Origin: Bradyrhizobium sp. CCBAU 53351
GTDB taxonomy: Bacteria > Pseudomonadota > Alphaproteobacteria > Rhizobiales > Xanthobacteraceae
Reading direction: 5' to 3'
Assembly: GCF_015291745.1 (NCBI RefSeq)
Contig: NZ_CP030059.1
Coordinates: 6,289,501-6,353,500, forward strand
DNA: 64,000 nucleotides
In this document: piece by piece, positions 1-7,175 of the stretch
Numbering within the stretch: position 1 is the stretch's first letter
Layout of the letters: each line of letters begins with the position of its first letter
Notes under the pieces: generated by a model
The model's database searches: none
The model's input: only the letters and a program-made list of their open reading frames with translations
What the model was told of the DNA's origin: nothing
Translations under genes and position numbers: made by a program

Positions 1-546
1 CCGGTTGGCCCAGTTGAAGAACGAGGCGCCGTTGATGACGTCGACGATCTCGGCATCGTCGAGACCGGCGCGGCGCAGCTCCGCGATATTGTCAGGGCCG
101 AACGCGATCGGCGTCGCGGCCAGCGCCACGGAGGCCTTGACCACGGCATTCCAGCGCTCGCCGAGATCGGCCTTGACGCCTTCATCGAGCAGCTTCTGCA
201 CGTCGTCGCGGCGCTTGGAATAGGTGCTGGCGAAGCGCGCATGCACCGAGGCGCAATAGATACAGCCGTTATGGCGCGAGGTCGCGGCCGCCGCGAGCTC
301 ACGCTCGGCCCGCGGCAGGCCGTCGGCGACGTTGTAGAAGATGTCCTTGTCGGTCTTGGTACGAGCTTCCAGCACCTCGGGATCGCGCACCAGCAGGCGG
401 AAATATTCCGACTTGGCGCGGGCCCGGTCGACCAGGCCAGCGTAATGCCGTTCGGTCAGCTCGGCCTCGGGCAACGGATCGATCCAGGAGACCCAGCCGA
501 GTTCATCCTGGGTGAAGACGACGGGCGGATTGACGGTGGCGCTCAT
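1..546 (-). CDS. Alkylhydroperoxidase-like carboxymuconolactone decarboxylase (CMD) domain protein, C-terminus outside window
   Basis: The reading frame starts at an ATG (complement of 544-546) behind an AGGAGG-like site and runs off the left edge, so the C-terminus is missing. It holds the AhpD-type redox motif CIYCASVH (CxxCxxxH), preceded by a helix with RAERELAAAATSRHNG. These residues mark the CMD/AhpD superfamily, whose members reduce peroxides through a vicinal cysteine pair and a proton-relay histidine. It lies 15 bp downstream of a second CMD gene and shares an operon direction with a luciferase-like monooxygenase. This trio matches the known co-occurring families named alkylhydroperoxidase domain protein (Avi_7169 type), CMD domain protein (Avi_7170 type) and luciferase-like monooxygenase (KPN_01858 type). 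The substrate is unknown; it may detoxify peroxide made by the flavin enzyme. Confidence 0.8.
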   Translation of the reverse strand, partial: MSATVNPPVVFTQDELGWVSWIDPLPEAELTERHYAGLVDRARAKSEYFRLLVRDPEVLEARTKTDKDIFYNVADGLPRAERELAAAATSRHNGCIYCASVHARFASTYSKRRDDVQKLLDEGVKADLGERWNAVVKASVALAATPIAFGPDNIAELRRAGLDDAEIVDVINGASFFNWANR

Positions 547-561
547 GATTGTGGCCTCCTC

Positions 562-1164
562 TTATACGTTCGCGGCGGCGAGCGTGCGCAGGCCACTGAC
601 GACCCGCAGCTGGAACGACAGGAACGCGACGAGCTGGGAGAAGGTGACGATTCCGGTGGCCGACCAGCCGGCGTCCAGCAACGCCTTCATGTCGGCGGAC
701 GCGGCATCGCGCGGCCGGAACACCAGGAGATGCGCGTGTTCGAGGGCCGCGACGAGCCGCGGACCGAGGGCAGCCTTGCGCTCCGCGCTCACGCGATAGA
801 TCAGGCCGGCGGTGTTCTCGATCGACAGCGGACCGGCGGGATACGAGCCATACGGCCCCGAGGTCTTGCCCCCTGCGGTCTCGGCGTCGATCGCCTCGAT
901 CAGGCGGGCGCCATCCGCGTCGGCGGCCAGCTTGTCGCGATAGAAGGCGGCGACGGGGGATTCGCCGTGCAGTCCGGTCACGAAGGCCGCGATCGCGGCG
1001 CGTTCTACCAGCGAAAAATCGCTCGCGTCGATCGGCTCGAGCAGCGAGAGATAGCTCTTCTGCGCATTGTCGCGCGCCTGCAGGCGGCGGGCGCGGATGG
1101 CGTCCAGAGCCGAGCCGGGCTCGATCCCGGCGAGCGTGTCGATGATATCTGCTGTTGCCATCAT
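562..1164 (-). CDS. CMD domain protein, cysteine-less partner of the upstream/downstream peroxidase-like genes
   Basis: A 200-residue protein of the CMD (AhpD-like) fold class. It has the helix-rich pattern LVERAAIAAFVTGLHG near residue 55 and a C-terminal SQLVAFLSFQLRV segment, but no CxxC motif, so it probably lacks the classical disulfide chemistry of its neighbour. This fits the Avi_7170-type family, which occurs beside an active-site-bearing CMD protein and a KPN_01858-type luciferase-like monooxygenase. The start has two consecutive ATGs; the second (1161) is better spaced from the GAGG site. Only 15 bp separate it from the next gene and 34 bp from the monooxygenase stop, so co-transcription is likely. 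The biochemical role is unknown. Confidence 0.72.
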   Translation of the reverse strand: MMATADIIDTLAGIEPGSALDAIRARRLQARDNAQKSYLSLLEPIDASDFSLVERAAIAAFVTGLHGESPVAAFYRDKLAADADGARLIEAIDAETAGGKTSGPYGSYPAGPLSIENTAGLIYRVSAERKAALGPRLVAALEHAHLLVFRPRDAASADMKALLDAGWSATGIVTFSQLVAFLSFQLRVVSGLRTLAAANV

Positions 1165-1198
1165 TCAGCCTCGTGCCACGCGATCGCGTTCATAGCGG

Positions 1199-2233
1199 TT
1201 AACCTGCGAGCGCCACATCGGGCGCCGTCCGGATCCAGCCCAGGGCCGGCGCGACCTTCTCCGCGACCAGATCGATCGAGCGCAGGACGCAGGCGTGCGG
1301 CGCATCGACCGAATGCACCTGGAAGACGAGATCGGTGATCCGCTCCAGCGTCGCGTCGCCCCGCAGCGAGGCGACGACGTGATCGGCGTCGCCGACATGG
1401 GTGTCGAACGCCGTGATCATTTCCTCCAGCGTCTCGCCCGGCTTGGCGTGACCGCCCTTCATGAATTGCGGCAGCGCGCGGCGCAGTCCAATGTCTGCGA
1501 GCCGCATCGCTTCGGCATGGTCGTCGGCGACGAAGACGCTGCGCGAGGCCATGATGCGCGGCTCAGCCCCCTTGGGCAGCGCTTCCAGATAGGCATCGAT
1601 CACCGGGTTCTGGATCTCGGCGAGCGTCGCCTTCGGTGCCTCCTTGGTGCGCGGCTGGGTGCGCGACAGCAACAGGCCATCGCCCGCCTTGCCGGCGCGG
1701 GCGCCGCCGGCGACCGAGAACGTCGCCTGCCAGATCCGCTTGTCCAGCTGCGGCCGCTGCGGATAGATCGTGTCACCGCCATCGAGCGGCTTGCCGACCA
1801 GGGCGGTGCGGACGACCTCGAGATTGCGGGCGAAAATCTCGTTGCGCTGGGCGCTGTCGAGGCCGAAGGCGGCGAAAGCCGAGGGATTGCCGCCGGTGCC
1901 GACGCCGAGTTCGAAGCGGCCGTTGCAGAGGAGATCCAGCACCGCGGCGTCCTCCGCCACCCGCACCGCATTCTCCAGCGGCAGCGTGACGATGCCGGTG
2001 CCGAGGCGGATGCGCGAGGTTTGCGCTGCGACGTAGCCGAGGAAGGTGAAGGGCGACGGCAGGCCGCCCTCGCGCTCGTGGAAATGATGCTGCGCGATCC
2101 ACGCGGAATCGAGCCCCGCCTTTTCGGCGCGCACGATCTGCTCGGCCGCGAAGCGGTAGCGGTCCGCCGGCGGGGCCTCGTCGAGCAGCCGCGTGAAGAA
2201 CCCCAGGCGTTTCAGATTTGCAAAGCGTTTCAT
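1199..2233 (-). CDS. Luciferase-like FMN-dependent monooxygenase (LLM class, KPN_01858-like)
   Basis: A protein of about 344 residues with the bacterial-luciferase-like TIM-barrel pattern: the N-terminal strand LGFFTRLL, then AEKAGLDSAWIAQHHF, SRIRLGTGIVTLPLENAVRVAEDAAVLD and FELGVGTGGNP. These are typical FMN/F420-binding LLM segments. The start at 2233 (MKRFANLKRL) was chosen because AGGGG lies just upstream; the frame stays open for 35 more codons through a tandem repeat, which I take as non-coding. It is followed closely by two CMD-family genes and preceded by a MetQ-like binding protein on the same strand. Family members oxidise small organosulfur, alkane or aromatic compounds with reduced flavin; the substrate here cannot be read from sequence. 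Confidence 0.82.
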   Translation of the reverse strand: MKRFANLKRLGFFTRLLDEAPPADRYRFAAEQIVRAEKAGLDSAWIAQHHFHEREGGLPSPFTFLGYVAAQTSRIRLGTGIVTLPLENAVRVAEDAAVLDLLCNGRFELGVGTGGNPSAFAAFGLDSAQRNEIFARNLEVVRTALVGKPLDGGDTIYPQRPQLDKRIWQATFSVAGGARAGKAGDGLLLSRTQPRTKEAPKATLAEIQNPVIDAYLEALPKGAEPRIMASRSVFVADDHAEAMRLADIGLRRALPQFMKGGHAKPGETLEEMITAFDTHVGDADHVVASLRGDATLERITDLVFQVHSVDAPHACVLRSIDLVAEKVAPALGWIRTAPDVALAG

Positions 2234-2308
2234 ACGACCCCTGTCGGGCTGGGATGGCCAGGCCCCCGATGATGTCGGTTCGTGCTGCTCCAGACAAGCG
2301 GGCATTGC

Positions 2309-2380
2309 GCAAGGCTCATAGGCAAGGCTCATAGGCAAGGCTCATAGGCAAGGCCCATAAGCAAGGCTCATGCGCAAGGC
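2309..2380. repeat. 13-bp tandem repeat, about five copies
   Basis: The unit GCAAGGCTCATAG occurs three times perfectly (2309-2347), then with changes at 2348-2360 and 2361-2373, and a partial sixth copy follows. It sits between the MetQ-like gene and the monooxygenase, in the leader of the latter. No dyad symmetry is evident, so it does not look like a hairpin array. It may vary in copy number by replication slippage. Confidence 0.85.
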
Positions 2381-2425
2381 CGCCCACCGCATCGCCCGCG
2401 ACTGCGCTGGAGCTGGGCAGATTGC

Positions 2426-3208
2426 CTACCAGCTCGGCAGCACCGCGCCCTTGAACTTGGCGAGGACGAATTCCTTCACCTCGGGCGTGTGGTAGCTGTC
2501 GACGAGGATCTTGACCCAGGGCTTGTACTTGTCGGCGGTGCGCACCGCGATCAGGTTGACGTAGGGGCCCTTGGGGTCTTCGCGCAGGATCGGATCCTTG
2601 ACCGGATCGAGACCCGCCTGGGTTGCGTAATTGGTGTTGATCGCGGCGGCGTCGACGTCGTCGAGCGCGCGCGGCGCCTGCGCCGCGTCGACCTCGATGA
2701 ATTTCAGCTTCTTGGGATTCTCGGTAATGTCGAGCACCGTCGGCTTGAAGCCGGTGCCGTCCTTCAGCTTGATCACGCCCTTGTCGCGCAGCAGCAGCAG
2801 CACGCGGCCGCCATTGGTCGGATCGTTCGGGATCGAGACCTTGCCGCCCTCGGGAATGTCGGCGAAGGCCTTGTGCTTCTTCGAGTAGACGCCGATCGGG
2901 AAGTTCACGGTCAGGCCGACGGCCTCGATCTTGTAGCCGCGGTCGGCCTTTTGGTTGTCGAGATAAGGCTGGTTCTGGAACGAATTGGCCTGGATCTCGC
3001 CGGCATCGAGCGCGGCGTTCGGCACCACGTAATCGGAGAACTCGAGCAGCTGGATGTCGAGGCCCTGCTTGGCCGCGACCGGTTTCACCGCCTCGAGGAT
3101 CTGCGCATGCGGCCCCGGCGTCACGCCGATCTTGATGGTCTCGGCTGAGCTTCCTGCCGACCAGGCGGCGAGCAAGGTTGCGAGGATCAGGGGCAGGCGA
3201 AACGACAT
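2426..3208 (-). CDS. MetQ/NlpA-family ABC transporter substrate-binding protein
   Basis: 260 residues with a Sec-type signal peptide (MSFRLPLILATLLAAWSAG, cleavage near SSAETIK). The mature protein matches the NlpA/MetQ family: IKIGVTPGPHAQILEAVKPV at its start, EFSDYVVPNAALDAGEIQAN, then INTNYATQAGLDP. There is no lipobox cysteine, so it is probably a free periplasmic protein. The start at 3208 has GGAGACCAAG directly upstream; an in-frame ATG at 3220 is less well placed. No MetN or MetI gene is adjacent. It is the first gene of a minus-strand set with the monooxygenase and CMD genes, which suggests import of a sulfur-containing or related substrate for them rather than methionine itself. 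That link is inference. Confidence 0.85.
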   Translation of the reverse strand: MSFRLPLILATLLAAWSAGSSAETIKIGVTPGPHAQILEAVKPVAAKQGLDIQLLEFSDYVVPNAALDAGEIQANSFQNQPYLDNQKADRGYKIEAVGLTVNFPIGVYSKKHKAFADIPEGGKVSIPNDPTNGGRVLLLLRDKGVIKLKDGTGFKPTVLDITENPKKLKFIEVDAAQAPRALDDVDAAAINTNYATQAGLDPVKDPILREDPKGPYVNLIAVRTADKYKPWVKILVDSYHTPEVKEFVLAKFKGAVLPSW

Positions 3209-3442
3209 CTTGGTCTCCATGGCACGGCGAAAATGACTGGAACCGTATTCGCTTCTCCGTAGGCCGAAATCAATGAAATGGAAATCCATATTGCATGCTC
3301 GGGGCGGGCACGCGTTCTCCATTCGACGGCAAATGCGGAACGAATTCGCGGCGGCCGCAAAGCGTGAGCCGCATCACGGCAACGCGGCGCCCGGCGCGCG
3401 AGATTGGCGGCATCACCAGCGGAACCAAAGGAGCAATCGACC

Positions 3443-3829
3443 ATGACCGCACTTGCCACGCCAAAGCTCACCGGCCGAAAATGGCTCGAATGTTTTGCAC
3501 TCTATTTTGTGCTTCAGGGCGTGCCGATCTATTCCGGCGTCGCGCTGCTGATCAAGCTGATCGACGCGGCCGAGTTCGTCGGCCAGCCCTTCGGCGCCGT
3601 CATCTTCGTCGCCATGATGTCGACTTTTCACGCCCTGCTGACCCCGGGGTTCGGCGCCAGGTTCCCGCATTTCTTCCGGCACAGCTTCGAGCCGCTGTTC
3701 GCCGATACGAATTTGTCCTTCTCCGAGCGGGTCTCGCGCTGGCTGGCGCTTCCGAACACGGCGCTGCAGCTGCTGAGCCAGGCATTGCTGCTCTCGGCCC
3801 TGGCGATCGGCGTGGTCAGCATCGGCTAG
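3443..3829 (+). CDS. Small hydrophobic protein, unknown function
   Basis: 128 residues with three probable membrane segments: around CFALYFVLQGVPIYSGVALL (20-39), FGAVIFVAMMSTFHALL (50-66) and LLSQALLLSALAIGVVSI near the C-terminus. The start is at 3443 because AAAGGAG lies 9 bp upstream; an earlier in-frame start has no such site. I recognise no family. It lies 171 bp upstream of the peptide-binding protein gene and on the opposite strand from the MetQ-like gene, with which it shares an intergenic region. Confidence 0.65.
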   Translation: MTALATPKLTGRKWLECFALYFVLQGVPIYSGVALLIKLIDAAEFVGQPFGAVIFVAMMSTFHALLTPGFGARFPHFFRHSFEPLFADTNLSFSERVSRWLALPNTALQLLSQALLLSALAIGVVSIG

Positions 3830-4000
3830 AAGATGCCCGGCGCGCCAAGGGGCCATGCGCGGCGATCCCGCTCATGGCCCGCGTGGGCTGTCCCCATCGT
3901 CATTTCGTCGCAGGGCGGCATTGCCGGCATTGCCGCCTCGCGCGTGATGCAACATGATGACCGCCAGGGACGATTTGTCTTCGAGGTGGAGGGTCATCTG

Positions 4001-5791
4001 ATGAACGAGAATGAAATCCGGGGTCTGGTCGGACAGGTCAAGCAAGGCACGCTGTCGCGACGCTCGTTCATCCAGAAGGTGGCCGCGGCCGGCATCGCAG
4101 CCCCGATCGCAAGCCAGATCCTGGTCTGGAACGACGTCGCGATGGCGGAAGCCACGCTGCCCTACAAGCCGACCAAGGCCGGCGGCGGCGGAACGCTCAA
4201 GATGCTGCTGTGGCAGGCGCCGACCTTGCTCAATCCGCATTTCGCGCTCGGCACCAAGGACCAGATCGCCTCGCGCGTCTTCTTCGAGCCGCTCGCCGGC
4301 TGGGACAAGGAGGGCAACCTGATCCCCTGCCTCGCCGCCGAGGTCCCGACCAAGGCCAATGGCGGGCTTTCGGCCGATGGCATGAGCGTGATCTGGAAGC
4401 TGAAGCAAGGCGTGAAATGGCATGACGGCAAGCCCTTCACCGCGGACGACGTCGTCTTCACCTGGCAATACGCCGCAGATCTCGCCACAGCGGCCTTCAC
4501 CACGGGCTCCTACAAGGACATCAAGGTCGAGAAGATCGACGACTACGCCATCAAGGTGATCTTCAAGGCCCCGACACCGTTCTGGGCAGACCCTTTCGTC
4601 GGCGGCCAAGTCGGCCAGATCCTGCCGAAACATCATTTCGGCGACTATATCGGCGGCAAGTCGCGCGAGGCACCAGCCAACCTGAAGCCGGTCGGCACCG
4701 GCCCGTACAAATTCGTGGAGTTCAAGCCCGGCGACTTGATCCGCGCCGAACGCAATCCCGACTATCACGTCAAGAACCAGCCGCATTTCGACACGCTCGA
4801 GATCAAGGGCGGCGGCGACGCGGTGTCCGCCGCGCGTGCCGTGCTGCAGACCGGCGAGTATGACTTCGCCTGGAACATGCAGGTGGAGGAGGAGGTCCTC
4901 AAGCGCATGGAGGCGAGCGGCAAGGGCAAGCTCGACATCACACCCTCCGGCAACGTCGAGTTCATCATCGTCAACACCACGGACCCCTGGACCGAGGTCG
5001 ACGGCGAGCGTTCGAACGCCAAGACCAAGCATCCGACGCTGTCCGATCCGGCGGTGCGCAAAGCGATCAACCTGTTGATCGACCGCGACTCGATCCAGAA
5101 GTTCATCTACGGCCGCGGCGGCATCGCCACCGCGAGCTTCGTCAACGCGCCCAAACAGTTCAAGTCGCCCAAGCTGAAATACGAGTTCAGCCTCGACAAG
5201 GCCAACAAGATTCTCGACGAGGCCGGCTGGAAGAAAGCCGCGGACGGCATCCGCGAGAAGGACGGCAAGAAGCTCAAATACGTCTTCCAGACCTCGATCA
5301 ACGCGCCGCGCCAGAAGACGCAGGCCATCATCAAGCAGGCCTGCGAGAAGGCCGGCATCGACATCGAGATCAAGTCGGTCACCGCATCGGTGTTCTTCTC
5401 CTCCGACGTCGGCAATCCCGACACCTACTCGAAATTCTATGCCGACATGGAGATGTACAACACCACGCAGCCGCAGCCCGATCCGGAACGTTTCCTGAAC
5501 CAGTGCGTGTCCTGGGAGATCGCCACCAAGGACAACAAATGGCTCGGCCGCAATAATTCGCGCTACTCCGATCCCGAAGCCGACAAGGCCTACAAGGCCG
5601 CGCAGAACGAGCTCGACCCCGCCAAGCGCGCCGCGCTGCTGATGAAGGTGGACGAGATCTTCTGCGAGGCCAACGTGTTCCTGCCGCTGCTCTCGCGCCC
5701 CATCGTCAACGCCGGCGCCAATAATCTGATGATCGACATCTCGGGCTGGGACACCATTACGTGGAACCTGGCGGCGTGGTATCGGGCCTGA
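4001..5791 (+). CDS. Peptide/nickel-type ABC transporter substrate-binding protein (family 5, DppA-like)
   Basis: 596 residues. The N-terminus carries a twin-arginine signal (SRRSFIQK followed by a hydrophobic AAAGIAAPIASQI stretch), so the protein is exported folded by Tat. The mature part has the family 5 signature: MSVIWKLKQGVKWHDGKPFT, ADDVVFTWQYAAD, then AVRKAINLLIDRDSI. The start at 4001 was chosen for the GGAGGG site upstream; the frame is open further upstream but without a signal-like sequence. No DppB/C/D/F partners follow on the plus strand, so it is an orphan in this window. Family 5 proteins bind oligopeptides, nickel chelates, opines or sugars; the ligand is not evident. Confidence 0.88.
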   Translation: MNENEIRGLVGQVKQGTLSRRSFIQKVAAAGIAAPIASQILVWNDVAMAEATLPYKPTKAGGGGTLKMLLWQAPTLLNPHFALGTKDQIASRVFFEPLAGWDKEGNLIPCLAAEVPTKANGGLSADGMSVIWKLKQGVKWHDGKPFTADDVVFTWQYAADLATAAFTTGSYKDIKVEKIDDYAIKVIFKAPTPFWADPFVGGQVGQILPKHHFGDYIGGKSREAPANLKPVGTGPYKFVEFKPGDLIRAERNPDYHVKNQPHFDTLEIKGGGDAVSAARAVLQTGEYDFAWNMQVEEEVLKRMEASGKGKLDITPSGNVEFIIVNTTDPWTEVDGERSNAKTKHPTLSDPAVRKAINLLIDRDSIQKFIYGRGGIATASFVNAPKQFKSPKLKYEFSLDKANKILDEAGWKKAADGIREKDGKKLKYVFQTSINAPRQKTQAIIKQACEKAGIDIEIKSVTASVFFSSDVGNPDTYSKFYADMEMYNTTQPQPDPERFLNQCVSWEIATKDNKWLGRNNSRYSDPEADKAYKAAQNELDPAKRAALLMKVDEIFCEANVFLPLLSRPIVNAGANNLMIDISGWDTITWNLAAWYRA

Positions 5792-5965
5792 GGGCTGGAC
5801 GCGCGTGTCCCGAACAAGCCGCAGCGCCTTGAGCGCTGCGGCACCGAGCCGGGCCGGAGGCTTGCTTCAGACACGCCTTTTCGACCTCGCGGTGCATTTC
5901 ACCCGAGCTTTGCTTCGTCTCGCCACCCTCTTGTCGCTCCCAGCACCGCCATCATTCGTCCACTG

Positions 5966-5981
5966 TGTGGTTCAGATCACA
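5966..5981. promoter_or_regulatory. Crp/FNR-family-like palindrome upstream of a small transcribed unit
   Basis: TGTGG-TTCAGA-TCACA is a near match to the TGTGA-N6-TCACA operator layout used by Crp-type regulators. It lies 26 bp upstream of a 30-codon ORF that ends in a terminator hairpin. It could equally be a chance dyad. Confidence 0.3.
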
Positions 5982-6006
5982 GCAGAATCACACGCCTCCG
6001 CCTACT

Positions 6007-6099
6007 ATGACGGTGCATGGCCGCAAACAAGGTAACGGCGGTACGCGTAAGGCTGCGGCGACGATCGACAGCTCGGGACTTTTCGAAGCCGCCTGGTGA
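6007..6099 (+). CDS. Possible 30-residue small protein or leader peptide, embedded in a candidate small RNA
   Basis: An ATG at 6007 opens 30 codons (MTVHGRKQG... ending FEAAW) and stops at a TGA inside the loop of a rho-independent terminator. The 5' arm of the terminator stem encodes the last residues (EAA). There is no clear Shine-Dalgarno site. The next genes lie on the other strand, so the transcript must end here. It may be a short protein, a regulatory leader or simply a small RNA. The basic, glycine-rich N-terminal half resembles no family I can name. Confidence 0.3.
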   Translation: MTVHGRKQGNGGTRKAAATIDSSGLFEAAW

Positions 6100-6120
6100 G
6101 AGCCCGGCGGCTTTTTCTTT
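6088..6120 (+). terminator. Rho-independent terminator
   Basis: GCCGCC (6088-6093) pairs with GGCGGC (6106-6111) and is followed at once by TTTTTCTTT. The rest of 5792-6167 outside this unit shows no other gene. Confidence 0.7.
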
Positions 6121-6167
6121 GTTGCAACGCGGCACATGGCCCCTCCGATCGCGCGCGCAGCTTGCGC

Positions 6168-6455
6168 CTATGAAGCGCCCGGGCCCTTCCGCTCCTCGCG
6201 CTCGTCCTCGATCTGCCGTTCCGCTTCGAGCCAGAATTCCAGATCCTGGCCGGCTGGCCGTCCCGCCTGCTCCCAGAGCTCGTAGGCACGCGCGCGCACC
6301 TGGCCGCGCCGCATCATGCGGCGGAGCTTGCGCTTCAGCTCGTCGGCGAAATTCCTGAAGCGCTGGCCGGTGGTTTCGTCCTTGACGAGCGCTGCCGCTC
6401 GCGTCGCGAGTTCGATCTGGTGCTCGATCTTCTTCTGCTCATCCACCACTGACAC
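6168..6455 (-). CDS. DUF2934 domain protein
   Basis: 95 residues. The C-terminal half has the DUF2934 pattern RARAYELWEQAGRPAGQD followed by EFWLEAERQIEDE. The N-terminal half is a charged helix (EQKKIEHQIELATRAAALVKDETTGQRF). The start is a GTG (6455) without a strong ribosome-binding site, and two further GTG codons lie just inside, so the exact start is uncertain. DUF2934 proteins are small, soluble and of unknown function, frequent in rhizobia. A second DUF2934 gene lies 0.3 kb upstream on the same strand. Confidence 0.75.
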   Translation of the reverse strand: MSVVDEQKKIEHQIELATRAAALVKDETTGQRFRNFADELKRKLRRMMRRGQVRARAYELWEQAGRPAGQDLEFWLEAERQIEDEREERKGPGAS

Positions 6456-6596
6456 TGCCGTGGGAAAGGATTGTTGTCAGAGCCCGTGCTGTTCAGAGAC
6501 TGAATTCCTTTCCGGGATGGTCTGTTCCCTCGGCAACAGCGCGAGTTAGCGGACGGCGTAACCCACCCTACGCACCAACACATCTGCTCGACGCCG

Positions 6597-6782
6597 CTAG
6601 TGCCAGGTCGTATCGGCTTCGACGATCACCACGCGGATCTCGGGATCTTCGGTCGTGTTGCAGGTGCAGGGCATGCCCTCGCCGCAGCGGCAGCCGCCAA
6701 GCTTCTCGCTCCAGGCCCGGAGCGGGTGGTTTTCGCAGACCCATCCCAGACCCCGGCAGAATGGGCAGGTCTTGTCGGTCAC
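6597..6782 (-). CDS. Small cysteine-rich protein, unknown function
   Basis: 61 residues with a GTG start (6782) whose first bases overlap the stop of the preceding DUF2934 gene (GTGA overlap), implying translational coupling. It carries two zinc-finger-like blocks: CPFCRGLGWVCENH and CRCGEGMPCTCN. The spacing resembles small zinc-ribbon or DnaJ-type cysteine repeats. Similar small proteins beginning DKTCP.CRG.GWVCENHP are common in Bradyrhizobium, to my knowledge uncharacterised. It probably binds zinc. This gene is easily missed because a longer frame starts upstream. Confidence 0.65.
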   Translation of the reverse strand: MTDKTCPFCRGLGWVCENHPLRAWSEKLGGCRCGEGMPCTCNTTEDPEIRVVIVEADTTWH

Positions 6783-6940
6783 AGCGTGTCCGGCGTCCGC
6801 AACGTGCTCGACCTGTCCTCGTTGCGCAGCTCCTGCTCGGCGGCCTGCCAAAACTCGTCCTCGCGGCCTTCGGGCTTGCCGGCCTGCTCCCACAGGCGCT
6901 GCGCGCGTTCTCTGATCTCTTGCTGGGTCGGGTCGGACAA
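6779..6940 (-). CDS. Short DUF2934 protein with TTG start
   Basis: 53 residues: SDPTQQEIRERAQRLWEQAG then KPEGREDEFWQAAEQEL, essentially the minimal DUF2934 motif with a short tail. The TTG start at 6940 is supported by a GAGGAGA site 5 bp upstream; longer in-frame extensions have no such site. Its TGA stop overlaps the GTG start of the cysteine-rich gene by 4 bp, so the two are translated together. Function unknown. Confidence 0.68.
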   Translation of the reverse strand: MSDPTQQEIRERAQRLWEQAGKPEGREDEFWQAAEQELRNEDRSSTLRTPDTL

Positions 6941-7175
6941 TGGGCTCTCCTCGCGTGACGCACGGCCCACCCTGGGGGGGCATGGGGGCTTGGAGGCGGG
7001 CCGTGCAGGCCAGCAATCGGCGGCGACTCTGGCCCGCCGATTCAAGCGTCGATCGTGCGCGGAGTTCCTAAAGTGAGCGCATTCGTCTTTGCGACCGGGA
7101 AAGCTGCCGATCCCCCATCGCGGAGCCTCAGCTGGCACCTCGAACGGAGGTCACCGCCGATCCCGGACTATTGCT

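Noticed and set aside
2234..2338. Longer N-terminus for the first luciferase-like monooxygenase
   Set aside because: It is encoded mostly by the 13-bp tandem repeat and leader; the ATG at 2233 has a ribosome-binding site and gives the normal family N-terminus.
2309..2380. CRISPR-like array
   Set aside because: Repeats are 13 bp and directly adjacent without spacers, and no cas gene is present.
3209..3442. SAM-responsive riboswitch upstream of the MetQ-like gene
   Set aside because: I looked for a SAM-II-like pseudoknot pattern and saw no convincing pairing or conserved core.
7044..7068. EcfG-type stress promoter (GGAAC on the minus strand) upstream of the small DUF2934 gene
   Set aside because: The -35 GGAAC fits, but the -10 region reads CGCTT rather than CGTT at the right distance, so the match is too weak to annotate.
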